The notes below the pieces were generated by a model. The model was not told where the DNA came from. It searched no databases and saw nothing but the letters and a program-made list of their open reading frames with translations. Made by a program: the position numbers and the translations under genes. 64,000 bases of DNA from CALBPI01 sp038521865 (GTDB lineage: Bacteria; Pseudomonadota; Gammaproteobacteria; Steroidobacterales; Woeseiaceae), in the NCBI GenBank assembly GCA_038521865.1, contig JBCBKO010000001.1:682001-746000 (forward strand), read 5' to 3'. How positions within the stretch are numbered: the first letter of the stretch is position 1; each line of letters starts with the position of its first letter. Of this stretch, positions 1 to 8,255 are shown in pieces.

Positions 1-793
1 CGGAAATCGTCTCGGGGATCTCTACATCACGAATTACCGGTGCGGTTGGCTTCTCAAACGCATGTTGTGACTCAACGTTGACCGAACTCGGGCGTCTGCG
101 CTGCGCCGGACGCTTACGTTTACGCCGACCACTCTTGTCGCCAGCGACGTGAAGCTCCTTGCGGCCGTACTTGGTTTTGTCCTTACTAGCGCCACCACGA
201 TTCGCGTCGCGCTGCTTCGCTTCACGTTCGGCTCGCTCGCGAGCCTCCTGCGCTTTGCGACGTTCGTCTTCGACCTTTTGGGCCTCGGCACGCTTGCGCT
301 CCTCTTCGTCTGCACGTCGCTTCGCCGCTTCTTCCGCTTCGCGTTGCTCGCGCTCGCGTTCTTCCTGAGCTTTACGCTCCGCGGCCTCTTGCTCGGCCTT
401 GCGGGCTTCTTCCTGAGCCGTGCGCTCTGCCTGCGCTTTCTCAAGCTCATCCTGCTGCGCTTTCGCCTGCTCTTCGAGCACGTCGCGTTTCACATAGGTA
501 CGCTTCTTGCGAACCTCAACAGCAACCGTACGCGAGCTGCCTTTGTTGCCGGACATGCGCAGTTCAGTCTGCGATTTACGCTTCAGCGTGATCTTGCGAG
601 GGGCGGCAGCGAGTTTGCTTTCGCTCTTGCCACGCTGTCGGCGCAAATAGCCGAGCAGTTCCATTTTCGCATCTTCACTGATCGTGTCATCCGCACCCTC
701 GACTGAAATGCCCGCTTCGTCGAGCTGCTCCAGCAACTTGTCGACAGGCACCTTCAGTACTTCAGCGAATTGTGTGACCGTAACGTCAGCCAT
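1..793 (-). CDS. infB: translation initiation factor IF-2, N-terminal part (runs off window)
   Basis: IF-2 is the GTPase that brings initiator fMet-tRNA to the 30S subunit and promotes 50S joining. Only the first ~264 codons are in the window; the G domain lies beyond base 1. The start ATG at 793 follows GGAG with 8 nt spacing and opens with MADVTVTQFAEVLKV, the IF2_N fold of proteobacterial IF-2. A basic stretch and then a long Glu/Ala/Arg/Lys-rich charged linker follow, as expected for this family. It lies 31 nt after nusA on the same strand, in the conserved rimP-nusA-infB order. No stop codon is seen, so the gene is truncated only by the window edge. Confidence 0.95.
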   Translation of the reverse strand, partial: MADVTVTQFAEVLKVPVDKLLEQLDEAGISVEGADDTISEDAKMELLGYLRRQRGKSESKLAAAPRKITLKRKSQTELRMSGNKGSSRTVAVEVRKKRTYVKRDVLEEQAKAQQDELEKAQAERTAQEEARKAEQEAAERKAQEEREREQREAEEAAKRRADEEERKRAEAQKVEDERRKAQEARERAEREAKQRDANRGGASKDKTKYGRKELHVAGDKSGRRKRKRPAQRRRPSSVNVESQHAFEKPTAPVIRDVEIPETIS

Positions 794-824
794 GTAGTGT
801 TCTCCGCAACCGAGCTCTCAATGC

Positions 825-2327
825 TCAGCTCTGTTCCTCTTCCGCGAACCAGTGCGCACGCGCTGCCATGATCAGCTCGCCCGCCGTCTCCGGATCGGTA
901 TCAATAATTTCCAGCAGGTCATCCGTGGCCTGTTCCGCCAAGTCATCGCGAGTGACGATGCCGTGACTTGCCAAGTGTGCCGCCAGCTCGCTGTCGACAC
1001 CTTCCACTTCGAGCAAATCAGCAGCCGGCTCCGCGCCGTCGATGACTTCTTCGTTCGCAATCGCTTGCGTCAACAGGACATCCCTCGCGCGACTGCGTAG
1101 TTCATCGACCATGTCCTCATCGAACTCGTCGATCGCAGCCAGTTCGCCAGCCGGAACGTAGGCAATCTCCTCGATCGTGGAAAACCCTTCCTGTACGAGG
1201 ATCGTCGCGATTTCCGTGTCGACATCGAGCTGTTTCATGAAGACGTCGGATAGCTCACGCATCTCGGCTTCACTCTTCGCCTCGGCGTCCGCCTCGGTCA
1301 TCACGTTCAGCTCCCACCCGGTGAGCTCGCTGGCAAGACGAATATTCTGTCCGCCGCGACCAATCGCCTGGGACAGCTTGTCCTCATCGACCGCAATGTC
1401 CATTGAGTGTTTGTCTTCGTCGACAACAATGGAAACCACCTCGGCCGGCGACATGGCGTTCACCACAAACTGCGCCGGGTTCTCGTCGTGGAGAATGATG
1501 TCCACACGCTCACCGGCCAGCTCGTTCGAAACTGCCTGTACACGAGACCCGCGCATGCCCACACATGCGCCCACCGGGTCGATGCGATTGTCGTTACTGC
1601 GGACCGCAATCTTGGCGCGTAGGCCGGGATCACGGGCTGCACCCAGAATATCGATGAGACCCTGGCCAACTTCCGGTACTTCCAACTGAAATAGATCGAT
1701 CAGAAACTCCGGCGCCGTGCGACTCATGAAAAGCTGTGGACCGCGTTGCTCAGAGCGCACCTCAACCAGACGTGCCTTGATGCGATCCTGCTGGCGCACC
1801 GGCTCACGTGGCAGCATGTTCTCGCGAGGGATAAAGCCTTCCGCGGTTCCACCGAGATCCACGTAGACGCCGTTTCGGTCGACCCGCTTCACGAGTCCGC
1901 TCAGCATCTCGCCGACCCGGTGCTCGAATTCTTCAACGATTTTTTGGCGTTCTGCTTCACGGACACGCTGCACGATGACCTGCTTCGCGGTTTGCGCCGC
2001 GATTCGACCAAACTCAACCGATTCAATCGGCACTTCCACGAAGCCGTCCACCTCAGCCTCAGGGTTCACGTCGACCGCATCGATCATCCGCAATTCGCGA
2101 TCTGGCACCTCGAGCTCGGTCGAATCGTCTGCAAAAACCTTCCAACGCCGAAACGTCTCGTATTCGCCCGTTTCACGATCAATGGATACGCGAACGTCGA
2201 TATCCTCTCCATGGCGCTTGCGCGTGGCTGAAGCCAGCGCCGCTTCCATCGCTTCGAAAATAATGTCGCGTTCGACACCTTTCTCGTTGGAGACCGCTTC
2301 GATCACCATCAGCATTTCTTTGCTCAT
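825..2327 (-). CDS. nusA: transcription termination/antitermination factor NusA
   Basis: NusA binds RNA polymerase and modulates pausing, termination and antitermination. The 500-residue protein has the full gammaproteobacterial layout: N-terminal polymerase-binding domain (about 1-130), S1 domain (about 135-200, GLVKRVDRNGVYVDLGG), two KH domains (about 200-345, with GMRGSRVQAV and GRGGQNIRLASE), and two acidic C-terminal repeats (about 365-490) that in E. coli contact the alpha subunit CTD and mask RNA binding. The ATG start is 9 nt from the rimP stop, so the two are probably co-transcribed. Nothing looks truncated. Confidence 0.97.
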   Translation of the reverse strand: MSKEMLMVIEAVSNEKGVERDIIFEAMEAALASATRKRHGEDIDVRVSIDRETGEYETFRRWKVFADDSTELEVPDRELRMIDAVDVNPEAEVDGFVEVPIESVEFGRIAAQTAKQVIVQRVREAERQKIVEEFEHRVGEMLSGLVKRVDRNGVYVDLGGTAEGFIPRENMLPREPVRQQDRIKARLVEVRSEQRGPQLFMSRTAPEFLIDLFQLEVPEVGQGLIDILGAARDPGLRAKIAVRSNDNRIDPVGACVGMRGSRVQAVSNELAGERVDIILHDENPAQFVVNAMSPAEVVSIVVDEDKHSMDIAVDEDKLSQAIGRGGQNIRLASELTGWELNVMTEADAEAKSEAEMRELSDVFMKQLDVDTEIATILVQEGFSTIEEIAYVPAGELAAIDEFDEDMVDELRSRARDVLLTQAIANEEVIDGAEPAADLLEVEGVDSELAAHLASHGIVTRDDLAEQATDDLLEIIDTDPETAGELIMAARAHWFAEEEQS

Positions 2328-2336
2328 ATTCCGCTC

Positions 2337-2807
2337 TTATTTGCGCCGTAGCTCGGCGTCATAGTCCGGTGCTAATCGGGCCATCTCTACGCTGGCGAAG
2401 GGCACGCTGTGCTGCTCACCATCGATGTTGAGAACGACCTCGTCGTTTTCCATACCCTCAAGGAGTCCCGTCAACCGTCGGCGACCCACAAAACTCTTCT
2501 CCATCCGGAGCTTCACGCGCTCGCCGCGATAGCGATCGAAGTGCTCTGGCTCCGTGAGTGGGCGATCTAATCCTGGTGAGGAGATCTCGAGGTTGTACTC
2601 GCCGGGAATCGGATCCTCGACATCCAATACCGCTCCGACCTCATTACTCACCTTTTCGCAGTCGTCCAACGTAATCCCGGCTTCCTGATCAATAAAGATG
2701 CGCAAGACCGCACTGCGGTTGTTGCCCGCATATTCGAGATCCACAAGCTCGTATCCGAGGCGCTCAACCTCGGGCTTCAACAACGCTTTGAGCTTGTCGA
2801 TCAGCAA
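2337..2807 (-). CDS. rimP: ribosome maturation factor RimP
   Basis: RimP assists maturation of the 30S subunit. The open frame extends upstream to 3056, but that part crosses a terminator-like hairpin and has no homology features. I place the start at TTG 2807, seven bases after GGAG, giving MLIDKLKALLKPEVERLGYE and a 156-residue protein, the usual family length. Typical RimP segments follow: GYELVDLEYAG, LRIFIDQEAGITLDDCE, and EISSPGLDRPL. It is the first gene of rimP-nusA-infB. The non-ATG start and structured leader suggest modest, regulated translation, which is inference. Confidence 0.93.
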   Translation of the reverse strand: MLIDKLKALLKPEVERLGYELVDLEYAGNNRSAVLRIFIDQEAGITLDDCEKVSNEVGAVLDVEDPIPGEYNLEISSPGLDRPLTEPEHFDRYRGERVKLRMEKSFVGRRRLTGLLEGMENDEVVLNIDGEQHSVPFASVEMARLAPDYDAELRRK

Positions 2808-2875
2808 TATCAGGCTCCAAAAACCAAAAAATGGGCCGAAGCCCACCCATACCGCGTTGGCCCACCAACGGGACC

Positions 2876-2910
2876 ACCCACAAAAACACAAAAAGCCCCG
2901 ACGGGGCTTT
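2876..2910 (-). terminator. intrinsic terminator or attenuator in the rimP leader
   Basis: Read on the minus strand, an 8-bp stem AAAGCCCC/GGGGCTTT with a 3-nt loop (2892-2910) is followed by a T-rich tail (TTTTTGTGTTTTTG). It lies between a likely promoter near 3005 and the rimP start at 2807, so it would terminate transcripts heading into rimP-nusA-infB. It may be an attenuator or the relic of an upstream gene's terminator. On the plus strand the tail is only three Ts. Confidence 0.65.
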
Positions 2911-3004
2911 GCTGACGCGCCGTTGCTGCCAGTGAAGGCGATTGCAAAGGCGAAATGCGTTGCTGTCGGCTGGGCCGAGGGAGTTCGCATGTCGTCAGCA
3001 CGCC

Positions 3005-3013
3005 AGTATAGCA
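3005..3013 (-). promoter_or_regulatory. candidate extended -10 promoter for rimP-nusA-infB
   Basis: The minus strand reads TGCTATACT, an extended -10 (TGn plus TATACT). No good -35 is visible 17 bp upstream. Transcription would start near 2998 and leave a leader of about 190 nt containing the hairpin at 2892-2910. The region is divergent to the hydrolase gene starting at 3068. Confidence 0.5.
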
Positions 3014-3067
3014 GTGGCGCGAACTTTCCGCCATATTCGGGTATCAACAGGCGCACAGGAGTTCACT

Positions 3068-4396
3068 TTGAACCTGATCAACCTCGCTCGACGCACCGCC
3101 CTGACAGCAGCATTGATAATGGCCGCACAGAATACGCCGGTGTTCGCTCAAATTGAGACACCAGATGCACAGGCGTCTGACCCTCGGAGTATCGGATGGA
3201 TGGAGGGTTTCCCGCCCTCACCGGACAAGCTGATCACTCAACCAGATGCAAACTATTTCAGTTTTCCCAAGCTGCGTTGGTCGGTTTGTCACCTGCGAGA
3301 GTTCTTGCCGACCGAGGTCGTTAGCCGAGGTATCGGAGCGCCCTCGCCGCTGCCCTATGCACTCGACGAGGCGATCGATGAGCTGACCTTCACGCCTATG
3401 GACAGTGACCAGCCCATGACGTGGCGTGACTCACTGGCGGTCAACTACACCGACGGTATGTTGATTATTCATCGTGGCCACATCGTTTACGAATACTACG
3501 CCGGCTGCCTCGATGAGCTCGGCAAACATGCCGCTATGTCGATGACCAAATCGATGACCGGTTTGCTCGCTGAGATTCTGGTTGCCGAGGGCACCCTCGA
3601 CGATGAGGCACTGGTGGAGACCATCATCCCGGAACTCGCGTCCAGCGCCTTTGGCAAGGCGACGGTCCGGGAGGTTATGGATATGACGACGGCGCTCGAC
3701 TACAGCGAGGACTACGCCGATCCGACAGCGGACATCTGGGTCTACTCGGCGGCAGCAAGCCCTTTACCCAAGCCTGCCGACTATGACGGACCAGAGGGCT
3801 ACTTTGAGTATCTGCAGACCGTACGCCAAAGCGGCGACCATGGTGAAGCATTCGGCTATAAAACGATCAACACCGATGCTCTCGGATGGATCGTTTCGCG
3901 AGTAACGGGCGCGGAGTTGACCGAGCTCCTGTCCGAACGCATCTGGCAGCGTATCGGCTCCGAGCAGGACGCTTACATGACCGTCGATGGCGTTGGCGTC
4001 CCGTTCGCTGGAGGTGGGCTGACGGCGGGACTGCGCGACTTAGGCCGCGTTGGCCTGTTGATGCTCAACCGAGGTGCGATCGATGGTGAACGCCTCTTCC
4101 CGGCATCGGTGGTCGACGCCATTGAGGGCGGTGGCGACAAAGCGAAGTTTGCAAAGGCCGGCTACAAGACGCTCGAGGGTGGCAGCTACCGAGGCATGTG
4201 GTGGGTCTTTCACAACGATCACGGTGCATATGCAGCCCGCGGTGTGCACGGCCAGACAGTCTATGTCGACCCGACTGCGAACATGGTCATCGTCCGATTC
4301 GCATCATTCCCATCGGCTAAGAATGGACTGATCGACCCCACCTCTCTACCTGCTTATCAGGCAGTAGCGGACCATCTGGAAGCCAAGTCCAAGTAA
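3068..4396 (+). CDS. exported serine hydrolase, class C beta-lactamase / 6-aminohexanoate-dimer hydrolase family
   Basis: The 442-residue product belongs to the beta-lactamase-fold serine hydrolases that include NylB and esterases; the substrate is unknown. The start is TTG 3068, six bases after AGGAG. An N-terminal signal peptide with cleavage after PVFA (about residue 27) predicts export to the periplasm. The nucleophile motif SxxK is S158-M-T-K161. The GYKTINTDALGW segment probably supplies the general-base Tyr, and GVHGQTVYVDP near the C-terminus matches the NylB-type third motif. A terminator follows directly. It is divergent from rimP and unrelated to its neighbours, so it is probably accessory. 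True beta-lactamase activity should not be assumed. Confidence 0.85.
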   Translation: MNLINLARRTALTAALIMAAQNTPVFAQIETPDAQASDPRSIGWMEGFPPSPDKLITQPDANYFSFPKLRWSVCHLREFLPTEVVSRGIGAPSPLPYALDEAIDELTFTPMDSDQPMTWRDSLAVNYTDGMLIIHRGHIVYEYYAGCLDELGKHAAMSMTKSMTGLLAEILVAEGTLDDEALVETIIPELASSAFGKATVREVMDMTTALDYSEDYADPTADIWVYSAAASPLPKPADYDGPEGYFEYLQTVRQSGDHGEAFGYKTINTDALGWIVSRVTGAELTELLSERIWQRIGSEQDAYMTVDGVGVPFAGGGLTAGLRDLGRVGLLMLNRGAIDGERLFPASVVDAIEGGGDKAKFAKAGYKTLEGGSYRGMWWVFHNDHGAYAARGVHGQTVYVDPTANMVIVRFASFPSAKNGLIDPTSLPAYQAVADHLEAKSK

Positions 4397-4405
4397 AGTC
4401 CAATC

Positions 4406-4431
4406 AAAAGGGTCCCGATTGGGACCCTTTT
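4406..4431 (+). terminator. intrinsic terminator after the serine hydrolase gene
   Basis: An 11-bp stem AAAAGGGTCCC/GGGACCCTTTT with loop GATT lies 10 nt after the stop codon. The stem arms are identical to those of the hairpin at 6600-6624 behind tRNA-fMet; only the loop differs by one base. It may work in both directions and so also serve the convergent hydrolase gene ending at 4535. Confidence 0.85.
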
Positions 4432-4534
4432 GAACTTTCTTACACCGTGACTGGCCTGAGCGACTCATCAAACGAGAGCGATCCAATCTGCCGCCCGCGT
4501 CGAATTGCAACCCTGATATACCTGAAGAAAGGAC

Positions 4535-5290
4535 TTACGCTGCAGAGGATGTCATTGCGGTCGCCTGATCGTCAGTCAACGCACTTACGGCATTTTCTGT
4601 CGTCCAGACATCGCTCGCGAGCATTCTGTAGTTGACCAGTGCCGCCAGCATTCCATCGTGCCCCGGAACCTGCGCCGCTGCCGTCGCGTCGGCGACCACA
4701 GTAACCTCGAAACCGCATTCAAGTAGCTCTCTGAGGTGCGACTCGACACATAGGTTGGCTGACATACCAGCCAAGACCACCCGGTCAATGCGGCGCTTCT
4801 GAAGCTGCAACACCAGGTCATTATTCTCCGGTCCGTAGACTTTGTGCGGACTGCAAATAATCGATTCACCGTCCTTCAAGTAGGGCTTGTACTCATCCAT
4901 CCAATCTGCGCCGCTGCCCTCGAATCCATCCAGGTTCAATGGACCCTTACGATCAAACATGTTGATCGAGTGCATGAGCTTTTCCAGCGTTCCCTCAAAT
5001 GCCCACTTGTGGTCAGTTGGGTAGTAGTAGTGAGGGCTCACCACAATGGGTGTGTCTGAACTGACAGCAGCCTGCATCAAACGTTCAATGTTGGCGACAG
5101 TGTCATTGTCAGTAACACTCTGACCTACAGCCGCCCATGCAACACCTTCGGGATGCAGAAAGTCTTTTTGCGGATCGACGACAACCAAAGCCGTGCGATC
5201 CTTGGCCACGTCGAAACCCGTAACGGGGAGGCCATGATCCTGATTTTCCTCGAGCCACCGCTCGACAAGATTCTTGTTTGATACGCTCAT
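4535..5290 (-). CDS. isochorismatase-family cysteine hydrolase
   Basis: This 251-residue cytoplasmic enzyme has the isochorismatase/nicotinamidase fold. The Asp-Lys-Cys triad can be placed at D39 (VVVDPQKDF), K150 (SPHKVYG) and C181 (GMSANLCVESHLREL). Members of this superfamily hydrolyse amides, isochorismate or ureido compounds; the substrate cannot be told from sequence. The frame opens at 5335, but ATG 5290 follows GGAG and gives a normal N-terminus. It is monocistronic, with 258 nt upstream holding a dyad at 5392-5409. It sits in the insert between rimP and tRNA-fMet. Confidence 0.87.
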   Translation of the reverse strand: MSVSNKNLVERWLEENQDHGLPVTGFDVAKDRTALVVVDPQKDFLHPEGVAWAAVGQSVTDNDTVANIERLMQAAVSSDTPIVVSPHYYYPTDHKWAFEGTLEKLMHSINMFDRKGPLNLDGFEGSGADWMDEYKPYLKDGESIICSPHKVYGPENNDLVLQLQKRRIDRVVLAGMSANLCVESHLRELLECGFEVTVVADATAAAQVPGHDGMLAALVNYRMLASDVWTTENAVSALTDDQATAMTSSAA

Positions 5291-5391
5291 AAATAAATCT
5301 CCTGACTCATTAGTTCGTGTGTCGGCAATGAGCATTTCTTTCTACTCATCACAAAGAAGTCTTACCGAAGAGACCTGGGACAGCGTTGCCA

Positions 5392-5409
5392 CTATCTAAA
5401 GACAGATAG
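5392..5409. promoter_or_regulatory. perfect dyad, possible operator or small hairpin
   Basis: CTATCT-N6-AGATAG is a perfect 6+6 inverted repeat about 100 nt upstream of the isochorismatase-family start. It has no T-tract, so it is a poor terminator, and its spacing would suit a dimeric regulator. No regulator gene lies nearby. The rest of the gap 5291-5548 shows nothing recognisable. Confidence 0.3.
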
Positions 5410-5548
5410 AAATCCAGGACTGCCGGCATTCGCTAGCTTTGATGGGTAAAGACTAGTGAGTCAGATTCGATGGTGCACTGGCCGAAAGACCAGGGTTTGA
5501 CTAGACCTACGACGGTAAGCCACAAGTCTTTCGCACACGTTATACCGA

Positions 5549-6562
5549 TTAACGGCGGTACCCGTGCATTGCGGCAATGTCTTTACGGGTATCGTCGACG
5601 GTCTTCAAGCATGTCCGCCAGGCCGAGCGGAACGTCGCTATGATCGCCAAAACCGTCATAAAACATGCAAGCACCAGCATCCCGCTCCCAAGAACCAAGA
5701 CTGGATTGCCAAGTTCCGGACCGACTCTCAACAATCCTGCTGCGACTGTTGCTACGGGAAACGTCGTAGCCCACCAGCTGAGGCTTACACCTGCAGCAAA
5801 CAGGAAACGAATTTGTGCAACAAGAACCAGAATAAAGAACGCGCCACCAAAGGCGAACGCTGCAGGAATCACAGGCTCAGTGTTCGGATGTAGTCTTACA
5901 AGCGCGTTGGCGAATAGACCAAATGGGGCCGCAACGATAAACAGAGTTGGACGAAGTCGCGGCTCAATAGCCGGTTCAAACACGAGGCGTCGGAACACCA
6001 GCGGCAGCAGCATGATCCAAAGCATAGCTCCGATCGCAAACGTGAACGTTGGCAAAACTATGGAACCGTATCCGGGCCAGGACAGCGCTGAAGTCATGAT
6101 TCCTGCAGCAGGCAAGAACCACGTTGGGTTTAGGTCTTCCGGCATATACGTTCGCTTGAGCCACTGGCCAACAAATCGCAGTAGTAGTACCAAGTGGCCC
6201 AGCGTCGCGATGAGCCACACCGGACCACCAAACATCGAGCTCTCGGCCAGCACGCCGCCGATCAACATAGCCGCCATTAATCCTGGTGCGATCAGGTTCG
6301 CTCGGTCCGCCGTGGACAGATCATCGATGACCTCGGCACGGTCTCGTACGAGCTTCAAGAGATAGAGCAGAACGTCAATCACCAGCACAATACTGGCAGC
6401 GAAAAGAAGACCATTTGCCAATACTTGCAGTAATGTCCATTCGAAAGATCTGGCGGCCATGGTGAGTGCCGCGCTAACACCTGCAAGACCGAGTGCGATG
6501 GGGAACAACGCGGTTGGAACATGCATCAGCAGCCCTACCATGCCGCTTGCCGAAAATGCCAT
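5549..6562 (-). CDS. TehA/SLAC1-type (TDT family) membrane transporter or anion channel
   Basis: The 337-residue protein is hydrophobic throughout, with about ten membrane segments, the number typical of the tellurite-resistance/dicarboxylate transporter (TDT) family. Family-like segments include NPTWFLPAAGIM, APFGLFANALV and SLSWWATTFPVA. Members include TehA, the malate transporter Mae1 and plant SLAC1; the ion carried here is unknown. The ATG start at 6562 has GGGAAG upstream. It begins just after the tRNA-fMet terminator on the same strand. A polar tail of about 25 residues ends the protein. Confidence 0.82.
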   Translation of the reverse strand: MAFSASGMVGLLMHVPTALFPIALGLAGVSAALTMAARSFEWTLLQVLANGLLFAASIVLVIDVLLYLLKLVRDRAEVIDDLSTADRANLIAPGLMAAMLIGGVLAESSMFGGPVWLIATLGHLVLLLRFVGQWLKRTYMPEDLNPTWFLPAAGIMTSALSWPGYGSIVLPTFTFAIGAMLWIMLLPLVFRRLVFEPAIEPRLRPTLFIVAAPFGLFANALVRLHPNTEPVIPAAFAFGGAFFILVLVAQIRFLFAAGVSLSWWATTFPVATVAAGLLRVGPELGNPVLVLGSGMLVLACFMTVLAIIATFRSAWRTCLKTVDDTRKDIAAMHGYRR

Positions 6563-6597
6563 CGAGTCACTTCCCGTGGAGGTATTTGTCCACCGAC

Positions 6598-6624
6598 AAA
6601 AAAGGGTCCCGATGGGACCCTTTT
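6598..6624 (-). terminator. intrinsic terminator after tRNA-fMet
   Basis: On the minus strand the stem AAAAGGGTCCC/GGGACCCTTTT (6600-6624, loop ATC) is followed by a run of six Ts. It ends the nuo-tRNA-fMet transcript eight bases after the tRNA. The stem is the same as that at 4406-4431. Confidence 0.9.
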
Positions 6625-6631
6625 AATGTTT

Positions 6632-6708
6632 TGGTAGCGGGGGCAGGATTCGAACCTGCGACCTTCGGGTTATGAGCCCGACGAGCTGCCAGACTGCTCC
6701 ACCCCGCA
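6632..6708 (-). tRNA. initiator tRNA-fMet (CAT)
   Basis: This 77-nt tRNA has anticodon CAT in a stem of three consecutive G-C pairs (GGGCTCATAACCC), the hallmark of bacterial initiators. Position 1 (T) and position 72 (T) do not pair; a 1-72 mismatch is the other initiator hallmark, though C1-A72 is the usual form. CCA is encoded. It follows nuoN by 66 nt on the same strand and precedes a strong terminator. In several gammaproteobacteria an initiator tRNA lies directly before rimP, whereas here about 3.8 kb separates them. Confidence 0.96.
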
Positions 6709-6774
6709 ACTGGAAGACGGGAATATACAGATGCCGATACTGCGGCGCAACAAATTGTTACCGATTTATGAATC

Positions 6775-8238
6775 CTACCCGATAACCTGTGCGCACAGCG
6801 CCAAAAGCCCGCCAGGAACCATCCCGAACGCAAGAACTGCGAGCCCGTTTGCGCTTAGTGCGAGCTTCATGTCCGGGGCCGCCACAATGCGATTGGTATC
6901 GATTGGCTTGTCGAAATAGATAAATTTCAAGACACGTAAATAGTAGTAGGCGCCGATCACCGAGAACACGACCATCGTAATGGCCACGCCAACATACAGC
7001 GGTGCGGAATCACCCACGGTCCGGCTTGCCTGTAGTACCGCCTCAATAATGTGCAGCTTCGCCCAGAACCCGACCCAAGGTGGAATACCCGCCATACCCA
7101 ACATGAAGCACGCCATAATTGCTGCAAACCACGGACTGCGAGCATTCAATCCCGAGAAGTCCTCAAGGTTTTCAGCTTCGAACCCTTGGCGTGACAACAA
7201 AACAACGACGCCGAATGCGCCGGCCGCAGTAAATGCGTAGGTCAACGTGTAGAACAGCGCCGCTTGGTAGCCCTCTGCATTTCCGGCAAAAAATCCGAGA
7301 AGGATGAACCCCACATGCGAAATCGTTGAATAAGCCAACATGCGTTTGATGTTGGTTTGAGCGATCGCCACGATGTTGCCAATGGCTAACGACAAAATCG
7401 CCAGCACCGCCAACATCTGGTGCCACTGCTCATGCAGCAAGGGCAGCCCATCGATCAGCACTCGCGCGGCCAGAGCAAATGAGGCGAGTTTTGAGAGCGA
7501 GCCCATGTAGAGCGTGACCGGCGTGCGGGCGCCCTGATAGACATCCGGGACCCACATATGAAACGGAACCGCACCGAACTTGAAGGCAATGCCAACGATC
7601 AGGAATGCAAGACCGAACCATAGCGCAATGTCGTCCGAACCGACCGTGCGAACGGCTTCTGCCATCTCCACGAAATTGATCGTACCGGTGATCCCGTAGA
7701 CCAGTGACACACCATAAAGAAACGCACCTGACGCGATCGCACCCAGAACGAAGTACTTCATCGCCGCCTCTGCGCAGACCTTTGAATCTCTGTCGAACGC
7801 AACCAGTGCGTACAAAGACAAGGAGAGTGTTTCGAGCCCCAGATAAAGCGTCAGAAGACTGTTCGCCGAGATCATGACAAAAATGCCGAGTAGCCCAAAG
7901 AGAGACAGCAAATAGAATTCGCCTTTTCTCAGGCCATTGCGCATCAGATAGTCACGTGAGTAAACAAAGACCAACGCAAGACACACCGTCGCAGCAAACT
8001 TGAGTACGGTCGACAACAAATCCGAGACGTAGCTCCCGGAGAACGTCTCTACACGTGCGTCCGGCGCTGCATAAACCACCGAGGCTAGCACAACAGCCAA
8101 ACTGATCATCGAGAGCCAGAACGTGACGACCCGGTTTTCATCCGAAATGAAAAGATCGGCGATCAACACAACGGAGATCAAGCCGAGCAAGACGATCTCA
8201 GGCAGAGCAGGAAAGAAATCAGGAGTAACGAAATTCAT
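6775..8238 (-). CDS. nuoN: NADH-quinone oxidoreductase subunit N
   Basis: NuoN is one of three antiporter-like proton-pumping subunits of respiratory complex I. The 487-residue protein carries about 14 membrane helices. Conserved elements of the Proton_antipo_M domain are present, such as KFGAVPFHMWVPDVYQGA and AYSTISHVGFILLG. The frame reaches TTG 8259, overlapping the nuoM stop, but ATG 8238 has a GGGACGGA sequence upstream and gives the usual N-terminus MNFVTPDFFPALPEI. It is the last nuo gene; the tRNA-fMet gene follows. Confidence 0.96.
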   Translation of the reverse strand: MNFVTPDFFPALPEIVLLGLISVVLIADLFISDENRVVTFWLSMISLAVVLASVVYAAPDARVETFSGSYVSDLLSTVLKFAATVCLALVFVYSRDYLMRNGLRKGEFYLLSLFGLLGIFVMISANSLLTLYLGLETLSLSLYALVAFDRDSKVCAEAAMKYFVLGAIASGAFLYGVSLVYGITGTINFVEMAEAVRTVGSDDIALWFGLAFLIVGIAFKFGAVPFHMWVPDVYQGARTPVTLYMGSLSKLASFALAARVLIDGLPLLHEQWHQMLAVLAILSLAIGNIVAIAQTNIKRMLAYSTISHVGFILLGFFAGNAEGYQAALFYTLTYAFTAAGAFGVVVLLSRQGFEAENLEDFSGLNARSPWFAAIMACFMLGMAGIPPWVGFWAKLHIIEAVLQASRTVGDSAPLYVGVAITMVVFSVIGAYYYLRVLKFIYFDKPIDTNRIVAAPDMKLALSANGLAVLAFGMVPGGLLALCAQVIG

Positions 8239-8255
8239 GAGTCTATCCGTCCCAC

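Noticed and set aside
34..450. Minus-strand Arg/Lys-rich 138-codon frame
   Set aside because: It is the out-of-frame reading of the infB linker.
149..706. Plus-strand 185-codon frame opposite infB
   Set aside because: It is the antisense shadow of the repetitive charged linker of IF-2; the minus-strand IF-2 frame is clear.
2808..3056. Longer RimP frame to 3056
   Set aside because: It spans the leader hairpin and has no RimP-like sequence; TTG 2807 with GGAG gives the normal length.
6493..6675. Short plus-strand frame ending in GAGFEPATFGL
   Set aside because: It is the antisense translation of tRNA-fMet, a well-known spurious ORF.
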